A stretch of 64,000 nt of DNA from Azorinus chamasolen (GCA_963576725.1 OY755246.1:74517467-74581466); one strand, 5' to 3'. Positions 42,665-55,900 are shown, numbered from the stretch's first letter. The notes: generated by a model not told the origin, from the sequence alone. A program made the numbers and translations.

Positions 42665-44500
42665 AACTGGCCTGTATGCATAGTTCTGGCCCTGTATGTA
42701 CAGAACTGGCCCTGTATGTATAGAACTGGTCCTGTATAGAACTGGCCCTGTATGTATAGTTCTGGCCCTGTATGTATAGAACTGGCCCTGTATGTATAGT
42801 TCTAGCCCTGTATGTATAGAACTGGCCCTGTATGTATAGTTCTGGCCCTGTATATATAGAACTGGCCCTGTATGTATAGTTCTAGCCCTGTATATATAGA
42901 ACTGGCCCTGTATGTATAGAAATGGCCCTGTATGTATAGTTCTGGCCCTGTATGTATAGAACTGGCCCTGTATGTATAGAACTGGCTCTGTATGTATAGA
43001 ACTGGCCCTGTATGTATAGTTCTGGCCCTGTATATATAGAACTGGCCCTGTATGTATAGTTCTAGCCCTGTATGTATAGAACTGGCCCTGTATGTATAGT
43101 TCTGGCCCTTTATGTATAGAACTGGCCCTGTATGTATAGAACTGGCCCTGTATGTATAGTTCTGGCCCTGTATATATAGAACTGGCCCTGTATGTATAGT
43201 TCTAGCCCTGTATGTATAGAACTGGCCCTGTATGTATAGAACTGGCCCTGTATGTATAGAACTGGCCCTGTATGTATAGAACTGGCCCTGTATGTATAGT
43301 TCTAGCCCTGTATGTATATAACTGGCCCTGTATGTATAGAGCTGGTCCTGTATGTATAGAACTGGCCCAGTATATATAGAACTGGCCCTGTATGTATAGT
43401 TCTAGCCCTGTATGTGTAGAACTGGCCCTGTATGTATAGTTCTGGCCCTTTATGTATAGAACTGGCCCTGTATGTATAGAACTGGCCCTGTATGTATAGA
43501 ACTGGCCCTGTATGTATAGTTCTGACCCTGTATGTATAGTTCTTTCCCTGTATGTATAGTTCTGGCCCTGTATGTATAGTTCTGGCCCTGTATGTATAGA
43601 ACTGGCCCTGTATGTATAGTTCTAGCCCTGTATGTATAGAACTGGCCCTGTATGTATAGAACTGGCCCTGTATGTATATAAATGGCCCTGTATGTATAGT
43701 TCTAGCCCTGTATATATAGAACTGGCCCTGTATGTATAGAACTGGCCCTGTATGTATAGAACTGGCCCTGTATGTATAGAACTGGCCCTGTATGTATAGT
43801 TCTGGCCCTGTATGTATAGAACTGGCCCTGTATGTATAGTTCTGGCCCTGTATATATAGAACTGGCCCTGTATGTATAGTTCTAGCCCTGTATGTATAGA
43901 ACTGGCCCTGTATGTATGGTTCTGGCCCTTTATGTATAGAACTGGCCCTGTATGTATAGAACTGGCCCTGTATGTATAGTATGTATAGAACTGACCCTGT
44001 ATGTATAGAACTGGCCCTGTATGTATAGAACTGGCCCTGTATGTATAGTTCTGGCCCTGTATGTATAGTTCTGTCCCTGTATGATGTATAGTTCTGGCCC
44101 TGTATGTATAGTTCTGGCCCTGTATGTATAGTTATGTCCCTGTATGTATAGAACTGGCCCTGTATGTATAGTTCTGGCCCTTTATGTATAGAACTGGCCC
44201 TGTATGTATAGAACTGGCCCTGTATGTATAGTTCTGGCCCTGTATGTATAGTTCTGTCCCTGTATGTAAAGAACTGGCCCTGTATGTATAGTTCTGGCCC
44301 TTTATGTATAGAACTGGCCCTGTATGTATAGAACTGGCCATGTATGTATAGTTCTGGCCCTGTATGTATAGTTCTGGCCCTGTATGTATAGAACTGGTCC
44401 TGTATGTATAGTTCGATTTCGAGCGATCTGGTCCTGTATGTATAGTTCGATTTCGAGCGATCTGGCCCTGTATGTATAGTTCGACTTCGAGCCCTGACTG
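42665..44500. repeat. 20-bp satellite, ~92 copies, two complementary variants
   Basis: Unit TATGTATAGAACTGGCCCTG or TATGTATAGTTCTGGCCCTG, differing only at AA versus TT; further marks are TCTAGCC, CCCTTTATG and TATATATAG. A seven-unit (140 bp) block beginning TTCTGGCCCTGTATATATAG recurs at 43021 and 43161, with partial copies at 42841 and 43841. The end decays into GTTCGATTTCGAGCGATCTG. The 132-codon minus frame (44132-44530) is artefactual. Confidence 0.95.
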
Positions 44501-44713
44501 CACTTTTCTATTTACAGAAGTTGCAACCATTCTGATTAATGGGTAAGTCAGGATTGAAACATTAAGTTGATATCAAACTGGAAATTCATTTACAAAAAAA
44601 CAAAATTATCAATGAGATAAAATGGTAAAAAAGACATTATTGTAAATCTGAATCTTCAGTAAAAAATGTTTGACAATGAATGCAATAAAATGTAAAAAAA
44701 TAATAGGACAAAA

Positions 44714-44790
44714 AACCTAATGGGAATCGAACCCACAACCCATTACTCATTACAAGTACCCCAATACGCTACCAATTGCTCTAACTGGGT
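44714..44790 (-). tRNA. tRNA-like sequence, degenerate (possible Thr-TGT pseudogene)
   Basis: On the minus strand: AACCCAGTTAGAGCAATTGG, GTAGCG (A-box/D-arm-like), a CTTGTAA loop (anticodon TGT if read conventionally), and GTGGGTTCGATTCCCAT (good T-arm/B box). Acceptor and anticodon stems pair poorly, so this is a pseudogene or tRNA-derived SINE piece rather than a functional tRNA. Confidence 0.45.
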
Positions 44791-45077
44791 TATCGATTTA
44801 ATTTCGACACAGAAGGCTCAATATCCTTATTATACCATGAAAGGTAGGTAATTCCGGAACAAATACGTGGTTTGTGGCGCGTTATACCTCTACGGGTGGA
44901 CTCGTCCTAAAGGTAACAGCTCACGGGTCAACATCGAAATATAGCATATTTACAAGTGCGCTACTCTAAACAGGTGTTTCATATGAAATGGAATGTCTAT
45001 GATGAAGCATCTCATTAGTTTTAAGGTACATGTAGTTTGAAAATATAGATTACAAAATACTACATATTTTGACGAGT

Positions 45078-45216
45078 GACAAACAATGCAGACCCTGACC
45101 AGACGAAGTGTCAAAAAGTGCAGACACTGACCAGACGACGTGTCAAACAGTGCAGACCCTGATCAGACGACGTGTCAAACAGTACAGACACTGATCGGGG
45201 GCCGTGTCGCTGTTTG
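45078..45216. repeat. 32-bp tandem repeat, 4 copies
   Basis: Unit GTGTCAAACAGTGCAGACCC + TGATCAGACGAC. It resembles one arm of the palindromic MITE (CAGACCCTGATCAGACGG). Confidence 0.85.
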
Positions 45217-45232
45217 TAATATAATGAGACTC

Positions 45233-45780
45233 TTTTTTATACGCACGTCGTCAGGCGGGACGTCTGTCTGTCTGTATGTCTGTCCCTTCGTGAAATTTTG
45301 CTTGTCCGCAATCCAAATGCAATCTTATCCTTTTCATATTTGGTCAGCATGTTTATTACCATAATGTCTCGGTCAAGTTCGATTACCAGCAAGATTGCAT
45401 CAGACACTTCTCTCCTTACTTTCTGATTTTCTGTGAACTTTTGTTTGTCTGCTCTCTAACTCAAATAAATGCAATTCAGTCCTTTTCAAATTTGGTCAGC
45501 ATGTATATCAACATAATGTCTCAGTCAAGTTCGATAACCAGCAAGATTGCATCAGACATTTCAGAATTATCTCCCCTTACTTTATGGAATTTCGGGAACT
45601 TTTGCTTGTCCGCGCTCTCTAACTCAAACAAACGTAATCCAACCCTTTTCACATTTGGTCAGCATGAATATTACAATAATGTCTCAGTCAAGTTGGATAA
45701 CCAGCAAGATTGTCCCTGACACTCCAGAATTAACTCCCCTTACTTTATTGGGCTGCGAAAGCAGCCCAACATTATACGGC
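45233..45780 (+). mobile_element. Helentron-like family with ~142-bp units
   Basis: Starts TTTTTATACGCACGTCGTCA, GGCGGGACGTCTGTCTGTC. Three units with TTTTGCTTGTCCGC, TTTTCA.ATTTGGTCAGCATG, AATGTCTCGGTCAAGTTCGA and ACCAGCAAGATTG. At 45750 the sequence changes to the hairpin TTGGGCTGCGAAAGCAGCCC, AACATTATACGGC, which may be the 5' end of another family. Overlapping plus frames are artefacts. Confidence 0.55.
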
Positions 45781-46028
45781 TTTGAATTTTGCCCATGCGT
45801 TTCTGCGGTCCTGTGTTTCTATAAATGCCAATCTTTTTAATAAATATGGTTTACTGTGAGACAAGTTTTTATTTATATATATTCATTTATTTTATTTATT
45901 TTCATTCATATATTTTTCTCAGCATATTTTGATCGGGGATATTTCTTTCTTTTCTGCCATGATCCAGTTTCAGTGAAAATGCTAGTGAATTAGGTATAAA
46001 TGATTAAAATCACAACCCCAAGCATAGC
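45781..46028. other. AT-rich spacer
   Basis: TTTATTTATTTTCATTCATA low-complexity; no feature beyond that. Confidence 0.4.
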
Positions 46029-46102
46029 TGTCGGCGTGGTCTAAGGGTTATAATGATGGACTAGGAAACGTGAGGTCGTGGGTTCGATCCTCGGTGTAAG
46101 CT
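46029..46102 (+). tRNA. tRNA-like head, probably of a SINE
   Basis: A box TGGTCTAAGGGTTA and B box GGTTCGATCC in the right order about 35 bp apart, as in RNA polymerase III promoters. GATGGACTAGGAAACG resembles the anticodon region of SINE heads. The acceptor stem does not pair (GTCGGCG versus GTGTAAG), so not a functional tRNA. Followed by an AT-rich body without a clear tail. Confidence 0.45.
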
Positions 46103-47135
46103 GAATTATTATTTTTCTCTCATATTTTCTTAGCACCATTAATATACGTACTTTTGGTTTAAAACCATTTTGTACATTAAAAATATAAGACCTTTGTTTG
46201 CATTTTGGCTTTGTTAAAGTTATTTAGCTGAAACCTTTTACTCGTGGTTTTGTTGACCGTTTTGCATATTTCACCATTGTGAATTTGAATTTGCTTCAAC
46301 TTAACTGTATCATTATCTTATACTAACCTGTTCTTAATTTGGGGACACAATAAATGAAAAAGTTAATGGGCATTGAGTCGACCTATCGGAATAATTTCAT
46401 GTAGACTGTAAGTATGGGAGTTTGTACCTCTTTTTCTTCTATCTTGCTTAAATACATGTTACGCAGCCATTTTACGCTTGCGTAAAACCTTGCTTGTGAC
46501 CAACTTTGACAACATTCTTAAGTTGTCCAACCTGGTGTGGAGTAATGGCCTTTCAACTTCCAGACATTTGACGGGCATATTTTGTGACATTTTGGCACTC
46601 TTGTATGCTTTTACTTTGATAGACACTGAAGAATCAGATCTATGTCATAACCAAAGAGAGCCGTTTGGTCTGGGTCTGCTCTGTTTGCAAAAGAGTGATA
46701 AGGTGTCTCTGTCATGTAAATGGTTAACAAAACACGAAGACTCATGTGACAAGAACATCTTGTCAGTATATATTTAATGGATGGTCTTACTTGAATTGGT
46801 AGCAATTTGCCATATATAACTTGATGGCAGATGAAATAATATGATATGTACTCGGCTCATATTTTCGCAAATTTTGCCAAACAAAATACCATGTGAAATA
46901 GAAGAAAAATCAACTTTGGTGATACAAAAACGATGGAAGGAAAATAAACTTTATTAAATGAACTAACGCCACTGCTTGCTGACGACACTTTCCTAGGCGT
47001 GCAGAAGTTAATGCTACGTTTTACTGTATTATAGTTTCCGAATTTAGCATTTGAGGAAGGTAATGTTAGAAAACATTAATTTAGCACGATATTTGATATG
47101 GATAATGATTGACGTCAGTGATCAAATGTGTATGC
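46103..47135. other. No gene; decayed MITE core
   Basis: 46640-46692 carries AGAGCCGTTTGGTCTGGGTC, TGCTCTGTTTGCAAAAG, half of a MITE palindrome. The 99-codon plus frame (46478-46777) crosses it and shows no domain. Confidence 0.4.
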
Positions 47136-47410
47136 AATCTTCTTGTGGTTCACATCATGAATAATAATAAGATACTTGTTTATAGTGGCATGTGAACACA
47201 GGGACTTTTTGTCATGGCAGATACTGTAGAATTAGCTCTAGATATAGTAATGCATACGCAAACAAAGCGCAAAGCCTAGTCACACGGCTCCTACAGGAGC
47301 TGCCTGATCTGGGTCTACAGGAGCTGCCTGATCTGGGTCTACAGGAGCTGTCTGATCTGGGTCTATTCTTTTCTCAAAGGTGTCAGAAGTCGTCTGTATT
47401 AGGAAAATGA
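47136..47410 (+). mobile_element. TTAA-type MITE copy with triplicated 24-bp arm
   Basis: CATGAATAATAATAAGATAC and GGCAGATACTGTAGAATTAG match the left half of the 36.3 kb copy. The palindrome's right arm CTACAGGAGCTGCCTGATCT (+GGGT) is repeated three times at 47291-47364. Terminal TTAA not preserved. Confidence 0.7.
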
Positions 47411-47561
47411 TTGTGTGCCTGTTAACTAAATATGATGTTGAGGCTGGTTTGAATTGCAGAATCTATTTTCAGACTAGCTAATACACTGAGTCATTCATCG
47501 CGCATTTGTTAAATGAAGATGACTCATTATTTGTAAAGTATATTTTTGGCCACCACATCAG

Positions 47562-47810
47562 TAACCCTTAACGTACGGAGACCGAGTATACACTTCCTTG
47601 CAAACACTGCACACCCACATCAACGGGCTCCTTAAACACTGCACACCCACATCAACGGGCTCCTTACACACTGCACACTCACAGCAACGGGCTCCTTAGG
47701 GAAATCATTTTCTTCCGTGATAAGTTTTAAAACAAGTTTTTGATTAAGTAAAATTCGTGAAAAGGGAGGAGCTATTTTAATTTTTCGGCAGGTTCAGTGT
47801 TAAGGGTTAA
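47562..47810. mobile_element. TTAA-bounded MITE relative with triplicated 32-bp core
   Basis: Perfect 11-bp inverted ends TAACCCTTAAC (47562-47572) and GTTAAGGGTTA (47799-47809). Inside, ACACTGCACACCCACATCAA + CGGGCTCCTTA.. repeats three times (47604-47700); it resembles a diverged GCAAACAGAGCAGACC..GGCTCC arm. Confidence 0.65.
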
Positions 47811-48130
47811 TCAAGATTCAAACGGATTGTAAAGTTAAACATTTTGACAAATAACAGACTTCTTCTTGTGATTGCGCTACATGTGTGTATCTCATTGTAC
47901 ACATGTTGAGCAAGTCATAAAAAGGTGATTAGGAAAAAATGCAGTAGGGGCTAGGCTGAATGGTTGCACCACCGGAATTGATAAAACACAGAACCTGGAA
48001 CACATGTTTGGCATTTTTATTTCATTTGAGTTAAATATAACCGACATGTTTATGGAGTTGTTTAGATGATAGATAGATGCATATATAACCCAAAATAGAC
48101 AACATTTGGAATTAAAATAAATTCATAATT
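47811..48130. other. No recognised feature
   Basis: Unique-looking AT-rich spacer up to the 27-bp repeat. Confidence 0.4.
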
Positions 48131-48243
48131 TCGTGGTCTAACGTACTATACATAATATCGTGGTCTAACGTACTATACATAATCTCGTGGTCTAACGTAC
48201 TATACATAATTTCGTGGTCTAACGTACTATACATAATCTCGTG
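48131..48243. repeat. 27-bp tandem repeat, ~4 copies
   Basis: TCGTGGTCTAACGTACTATA + CATAAT(A/C/T). Unrelated to the 27-bp satellite at 53 kb. Confidence 0.9.
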
Positions 48244-48299
48244 CAGTTGAACTCGTTAAACATTGTACATTTGTAATCCAGTTGTAAAATGCTTTGTCA

Positions 48300-48605
48300 T
48301 CAGGGCACTGTCAAAACATCATCATAAATATTTATATGAGTAATAATGACACATGAATATTTATTAGTTTTTAATGGTATATAACCACAGTATGTTTTGG
48401 ACATAGAATAATATGTACAATGAGATTTATATAATACATATAGGCAAACAGAGTAGACCCTCATCTCACGCTTCCTTCTCTGTTTGCAAAGGCATAGAAA
48501 TGCGTGTGTATGCGGTAAATGGCTAACATTGGACATACATGTATGTCAAACAGTTTGGATCCTGAAGAGATGCAAGTTTAATTGGCGTCTCGTGTGAATA
48601 CATAC
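48300..48605. mobile_element. MITE core and second-family palindrome
   Basis: GCAAACAGAGTAGACCC..CTTCTCTGTTTGC at 48444-48487 is a shortened MITE palindrome with MITE-like left sequence (ATGAATATTTATTAG). CAGTTTGGATCCTGAAGAGA..GGCGTCTCGTGTGAATAC at 48549-48600 is the second palindrome. They lie directly before the large array. Confidence 0.55.
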
Positions 48606-48611
48606 TACATT

Positions 48612-51600
48612 TGCCGGTGTAATGAGGAAAAGTGACCCCCGTAGTAGATCGACCGGGGTCGATTTACTATATAGTACTATGACGCCCGGTCATTTTACTA
48701 TGAAATATAGTGACTCCCTTGCCAAAATGCATCCACGATGGGGGATCGATATATTATACAGTACTATGACCCCCATGTCATTTGAATAGAAAATATACCG
48801 ACTCCCTAGCGTAGTACTATGACCCCCTTACATATAACATTCTGACCCCCTCATAAAACAAAGTGACCCCGTAGTAGATCGACCGGGGGTCGATTTACTA
48901 TATAGTACTATGACCCCGGTCATTTTACTATGAAATATAGTGACTCCCTTACAGTACTATGACCCCCATGACATTTAAATAGAAAATATACCGACTCCCT
49001 AGCGTAGTACTATGATCCCCTTACATATAACATTCTGACCCCCTCATAAAACAAAGTGACCCCCGTAGTAGATCGACCGGGGGTCGATTTACTATATAGT
49101 ACTATGACCCCCGGTCATTTTACTATGAAATATAGTGACTCCCTTGCCAAAATGCATCCACGATGGGGATCGATATATTATACAGTACTATGACCCCCAT
49201 GCCATTTAAATAGAAAATATACAGACTCCCAACGAAAGTACGTCCACGATGAGGGAGGTCGATGTATTATACAGTACTATGACCCACATGCCAGTGTAAT
49301 ATAAAATATAGTGATTCCCTTGCCAAAATACATCCATCAGGTGGGGGTCGATATATTATATAGTACTATGACCCCTATGGCATTTCACTATAAAATATAG
49401 TCACTACCATGCAAAATACATCCACGATGGGGTCGATATATTATATAGTACTATGACCCCATGCCATTTTAATATAAAATATACTGACTCCCTTGCCAAA
49501 ATACATCCATGATGAGGTCGATATATTATATAGTACTATGATCCCCAAGCCATTTTACTAGAAAATATACCGACTCCCTGCCAAAATACATCCACGATAG
49601 GGGTCGATATATTATATAGTACTATGATCCCCATGCCATTTTACTAGAAGATATACCGACTCCCTTACAAAAATACATCCACGATGGGGGTCGATATATT
49701 ATATAGTACTGTGATCTTCATGCCATTTTACTAGAAAATATACCGACTCCCTGCCAAAATACATCCACGATGGGGGGATTCGATATATTATATAGTACTA
49801 TAACCTCCATGCCATTTTACTATACAATATAGTGACTCCCTTGCAAAATACATTCACTACGGGGTCGATAAATCATATAGTACTATGACCCCTGGCCATT
49901 TTACTATAAAATATAGTGACTCCCTTACCAAATGCATCCACGATAGGGGGTCCATATATAATATAGTTATATGATCCCATGCCATTGTACTATAAAATAT
50001 AATGACTCCCTTGCAAAAATACATCCACGATAGGGGTCAATATATTATATAGTACCATGACACCCATGCCATATTACTATAAAATATAGTGAGCCCCTTG
50101 CCAAAATACATCGACAGGGGGGGGGGGGTTCGATATATTATATAGTGCTATGACCCGAAACCATTATACTATAAACTATAGTGACTCCCTTGCCAAAATA
50201 CATTCACCAGGGGGTCAATTTATTATATAGTACTATGACCCCGATGCCATTTCACTATAAAATATAGTGACTCCTATGCAAAAATACATCCACTACGGGA
50301 TCGATAAATTATATAGTACTATGACCCTCATGCCTTTTTACTATAAAATTTAGTGACTCCCTTGCAAATACATCCACTACGGGATCGATAAATTATATAG
50401 TACTATGACCCCCAGGTCATTTTACTATAAAATATAGTGACTCCCTTGCAAAAAGTACATCCACAGGGGGGGGGGGGGTTCGATATGTTATATAGTACTA
50501 TGACCCCATGTCATTTTACTATAAAAGATAGATACCCCCTTGCCAAAATACATACACGATGGGGGTCGGTATATTATATAGTTCTATGACCCCATGCCAT
50601 TTTACTATAAAATATAGTGACTCCCTTGCAAAAATACAACCATTACGGTGGTTGATATATAATATAGTACTATGACCCCGGTCATTTTACTACGAAATAA
50701 AGTGACTCCCTTTTAAAAAGTACTATGCCCCCCATGCCATTTAACTAGAAAATACCGGTATACCCACTCCCTTGCCAAAATTCATCCATGATGGGAATGT
50801 CGATATATTATTTAGTACTATATAGTGACTCTCTTGACAAAATACATCCACCAGGGAGGGGGGTCGATATATTATATAGTAAAATGACCCCCATGTCATT
50901 TCACTATAAAATATAGTCACTACATTGCCAAAATACATCCACAACTGTGGGGTCGATATATTATATAGAACTATGACCCCAATGCCATTTTACTAGGAAA
51001 TAGACCGACTCCCTTGCCAAAACACATCCACAATGGTTTGGGGGGGGGGCGGTCGAAATATAATATAGTACTATACCACCATGCCATTTTACTAGAAGAT
51101 ATACCGACTCCCTTGCCAAAATACATCAACGATGTGGGTTCGATGTATTATATAGTACTATAACCTCCATTCCATTTTACTATACTATATAGTGACTCTC
51201 TTGCAAAAGACATCCACTACGGGATCGATAAATCATATAGTACTATGACCCCAGGCCATTTTACTATAAAATATAGTGACTCCCTTGCAAAAATACATCC
51301 ATCACGGTGGTCGATATATCATATAGTACTATGACCCCGGTCATTTTAATACGAAATAAAGTGACTCCATTATATATAGTACTATGATCCCCATGCCATT
51401 TGACTAGAAAATATACCCACTCCCTTGCCAAAATTCATCCACGATGGGGAAGGTCGATATATTATGTAGTACTATGACCCCCATGCAATTTTGATATAAA
51501 ATATAGTGACTCTCTTAACAAAATACATCCACCGGGGGGGGGGGGGTTCGATAAATTATATAGTAATATGACCCCCATGTCATTTCACTATAAAATGTGT

Positions 51601-52915
51601 CACTACCTTGCAAAAATACATCCATCACGGTGGTCGATATATCATATAGTACTATGACCCCGGTCATTTTACTACGAAATAAAGTGACTCCATTGTATAT
51701 AGTACTATGATCCCCATGCCATTTAACTAGAAAATATACCCACTCCCTTGACTAAATTCATCCACGATGAGGGGTCGAAATATAATATAGTACTATACCA
51801 CCCATTACATTATACTATAAGATATTGTGACTCCCTTGCCTAAATACATCCATCGGGGTCGATATATTATATAGTTCTATGACCCCAGGCCATTTAACTA
51901 TAAAATATAATGACTCCCTTGCCAAAATACATCCACCAGGGGGTCGATATATTATATAGTACTATGAACCCCATGTCATTTCACTATAAGATATAGTGAC
52001 TCCCTTGCAAAAATACATCCACGATAGGGGGTCGATATATTAAATAGAACTATGACCCCCATGTCATTTTACTATAAAATAAAGTGACTCCCTTGCAAAA
52101 ATACATCTACTACGGGATAGATAAACCATATAGAACTATAACCCCAGGCCATTTTAATATAAAATATAGTTACTGCCTTGTCAAAATACATCCATGACAG
52201 GGGTCGATATATTATACAGTACTATGACCCCAATGTCATTTTACTATAAAATATGGTGACTCCTTGCCTAAATACATCCACGATAGGGGTCGATATATTA
52301 TATTGTACTATGACCTCCATGCCATTTTACTATAAAATATAGTGAACCCCTTCCAAAATTAAATCCACCATGGTGGTTGATATATCATATAGTACCGGGG
52401 GTCATAGTACTATATGATATATCGACCACCATGGCGGTTGTAGTTTTGTAAGGGAGTCAGTATATTTTATAGTAAAATGACATATGGTCATAATACTATA
52501 TTATATATCGACCCCGGTGGTCTATATTTTACAGTAAAATGGCATGGTGGTCATAGTACTATATAATTTATCGCCCCCACCCCCTGGTGGATGTATTTTG
52601 GCAAAGGAGTCACTATATTGTATAGTAAAATGACCGGGTCATAGTACCATAAAATATATAGATCCCCTAGGTCGACCTACTACGATAAAAAGAGTGGGTC
52701 ACAATATTATAAGGGGGTCATTATGTTATGGCACGGAAGTCACTATACTTTATAGTAAAATGGCCTTGGGGTAATAGTACTATATGATTTATCGACCCCG
52801 TGGTGGATGTATTTTGGCAAGGGAGTCACTATATTTTCTAGTTAAATGACATGGGGTCAAAGTACTATATAATATATTGACCCCCATCGCATGGTGGGTG
52901 TATTTTTGCAAGGGA
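48612..52915. repeat. ~88-bp satellite, ~48 copies, orientation switch at ~52.40 kb
   Basis: Unit: GACTCCCTTGCCAAAATACA, TCCACGATGGGGGTCGATAT, ATTATATAGTACTATGACCC, CCATGCCATTTTACTATAAA, ATATAGT. The first three units have a different composition (CCCCGTAGTAGATCGACCGG). G-runs up to 12 (50118, 50466, 51534) arise from GGGGGTCG. From 52407 to 52915 the units run in the opposite orientation. Non-coding; stops in all frames. Confidence 0.95.
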
Positions 52916-55900
52916 GTCGTATAAACAGTCTCTTGTCATCTCTGTGTATAAACAGTGTCTTGTCATCTCTGTGTATAAACAGTCTCTTGTCATATCTGTG
53001 TATAAACAGTCTCTTGTCATCTCTGTGTATAAACAGTCTCTTGTCATCTCTGTGTATAAACAGTCTCTTGTCATCTCTGTGTATAAACGGTCTCTTGTCA
53101 TCCCTGTGTATTAACAGTCTCTTGTCATCCCTGTGTATAAACAGTCTCTTGTCATCTCTGTGTATAAACAGTCTCTTGTCATCCCTGTGTATTTACAGTC
53201 TCTTGTCATCTCTGTGTATAAACAGTCTCTTGTCATCTCTGTGTATAAACAGTCTCAGTCTCTTGTCATCTCTGTGTATTAACAGTCTCTTGTCATCTCT
53301 GTGTATTAACAGTCTCTTGTCATCTGTGTGTATAAACAGTCTCTTGTCATCCCTGTGTATAAACAGTCTCTTGTCATCTCTGTGTATAAACAGTGTCTTG
53401 TCATCTCTGTGTATAAACAGTCTCTTGTCATCTCTGTGTATAAACAGTCTCTTGTCATCTCTGTGTATTAACAGTCTCTTGTCATCTCTGTGTATAAACA
53501 GTGTCTTGTCATCTCTGTGTATTAACAGTCTCTTGTCATATCTGTGTATTAACAGTCTCTTGTCATCTCTGTGTATAAACAGTCTCTTGTCATCCCTGTG
53601 TATAAACAGTCTCTTGTAATCTCTGTATATAAACAGTGTCTTGTCATATCTGTGTATAAACAGTCTCTTGTCATCTCTGTGTATAAACAGTCTCTTGTCA
53701 TCCCTGTGTATTAACAGTCTCTTGTCATCTCGGTGTATAAACAGTCTCAGTTTCTTGTCATCTCTGTGTATTAACAGTCTCTTGTCATCTCTGTGTATTA
53801 ACAGTCTCTTGTCATCTCCGTGTATAAACAGTCTCTTGTCATCCCTGTGTATTAACAGTCTCTTGTCATCTCTGTGTATAAACAGTCTCTTGTCATCTCC
53901 GTGTATAAACAGTTTCAGTCTCTTGTCATCTCTGTGTATTAACAGTGTCTTGTCATCCCTGTGTATTAACAGTCTCTTGTCATCTCTGTGTATAAACAGT
54001 CTCTTGTCATCCCTGTGTATTAACAGTCTCTTGTCATCTCTGTGTATAAACAGTCTCTTGTCATCTCCGTGTATAAACAGTTTCAGTCTCTTGTCATCTC
54101 TGTGTATTAACAGTGTCTTGTCATCCCTGTGTATTAACAGCCTCTTGTCATCTCTGTGTATAAACAGTGTCTTGTCATCTCTGTGTATAAACAGTCTCAG
54201 TCTCTTGTCATCTCTGTGTATTAACAGTCTCTTGTCATCTCTGTGTATTAACAGTATCTTGTCATCTCTGTGTATAAACAGTGTCTTGTCATCTCTGTGT
54301 ATTAACAGTCTCTTGTCATCTCTGTGTATTAACAGTCTCTTGTCATCCCTGTGTATAAACAGTCTCTTGTAATCTCTGTGTATAAACAGTGTCTTGTCAT
54401 CTCTGTGTATAAACGGTCTCTTGTCATCTCTGTGTATAAACAGTCTCTTGTCATCCCTGTGTATTAACAGTCTCTTGTCATCTCTGTGTATAAACAGTCT
54501 CAGTTTCTTGTCATCTCTGTGTATTAACAGTCTCTTGTCATCTCTGTGTATTAACAGTCTCTTGTCATCTCTGTGTATAAACAGTCTCTTGTCATCCCTG
54601 TGTATTAACAGTCTCTTGTCATCTCTGTGTATAAACAGTCTCTTGTCATCTCCGTGTATAAACAGTTTCAGTCTCTTGTCATCTCTGTGTATTAACAGTG
54701 TCTTGTCATCCCTGTGTATTAACAGTCTCTTGTCATCTCTGTGTATAAACAGTCTCTTGTCATCCCTGTGTATTAACAGTCTCTTGTCATCTCTGTGTAT
54801 AAACAGTCTCTTGTCATCTCCGTGTATAAACAGTTTCAGTCTCTTGTCATCTCTGTGTATTAACAGTGTCTTGTCATCCCTGTGTATGAACAGCCTCTTG
54901 TCATCTCTGTGTATAAACAGTGTCTTGTCATCTCTGTGTATAAACAGTCTCAGTCTCTTGTCATCTGTGTATTAACAGTCTCTTGTCATCTCTGTGTATT
55001 AACAGTCTCTTGTCATCTCTGTGTATTAACAGTGTCTTGTCATCTCTGTGTATAAACAGTGTCTTGTCATCTCTGTGTATAAACAGTGTCTTGTCATCTC
55101 TGTGTATAAACAGTGTTGTCATCTCTGTGTATAAACAGTGTCTTGTCATCTCTGCGTTTAGACAGTCTCTTTTCATCTCTGTGTATAACCAGTGTCTTGT
55201 CATCTCTGCGTTTAGACAGTCTGTTGTCATCTCTGTGTATAAACAGTCTCTTGTCATCTCTGTGTATAAACAGTGTCTTGTCATCTCTGCGTTTAGACAG
55301 TCTCTTTTCATCTCTGTGTATAACCAGTGTCTTGTCATCTCTGCGTGTAGACAGTCTCTTGTCATCTCTGTGTATAAACAGTCTCTTGTCATCTCTGTGT
55401 ATAAACAGTCTCTTGTCATCCCTGTGTATAAACAGTCTCTTGTAATCTTTGTGTATAAACAGTATCTTGTCATCTCTGTGTATAAACAGTCTCTTGTCAT
55501 CTCTGTGTATAAACAGTCTCTTGTCATCCCTGTGTATTAACAGTCTCTTGTCATCTCTGTGTATAAGCAGTCTCTTGTCATCTCCGTGTATAAACAGTCT
55601 CAGTCTCTTGTCATCTCTGTGTATAAACAGTGTCTTGTCATCCCTGTGTATTAACAGTCTCTTGTCATCTCTGTGTATAAACAGTGTCTTGTCATCTCTG
55701 TGTATAAACAGTCTCAGTCTCTTGTCATCTCTGTGTATTAACAGTCTCTTGTCATCTCTGTGTATTAACAGTCTCTTGTCATCTCTGTGTATAAACAGTG
55801 TCTTGTCATCTCTGTGTATAAACAGTGTCTTGTCATCTCTGTGTATAAACAGTCTCTTGTCATCTCTGTGTATAAACAGTCTCTTGTCATCTCTGTGTAT

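Noticed and set aside
44714..44790. Functional tRNA-Thr
   Set aside because: Good B box, but acceptor and anticodon stems do not pair adequately.
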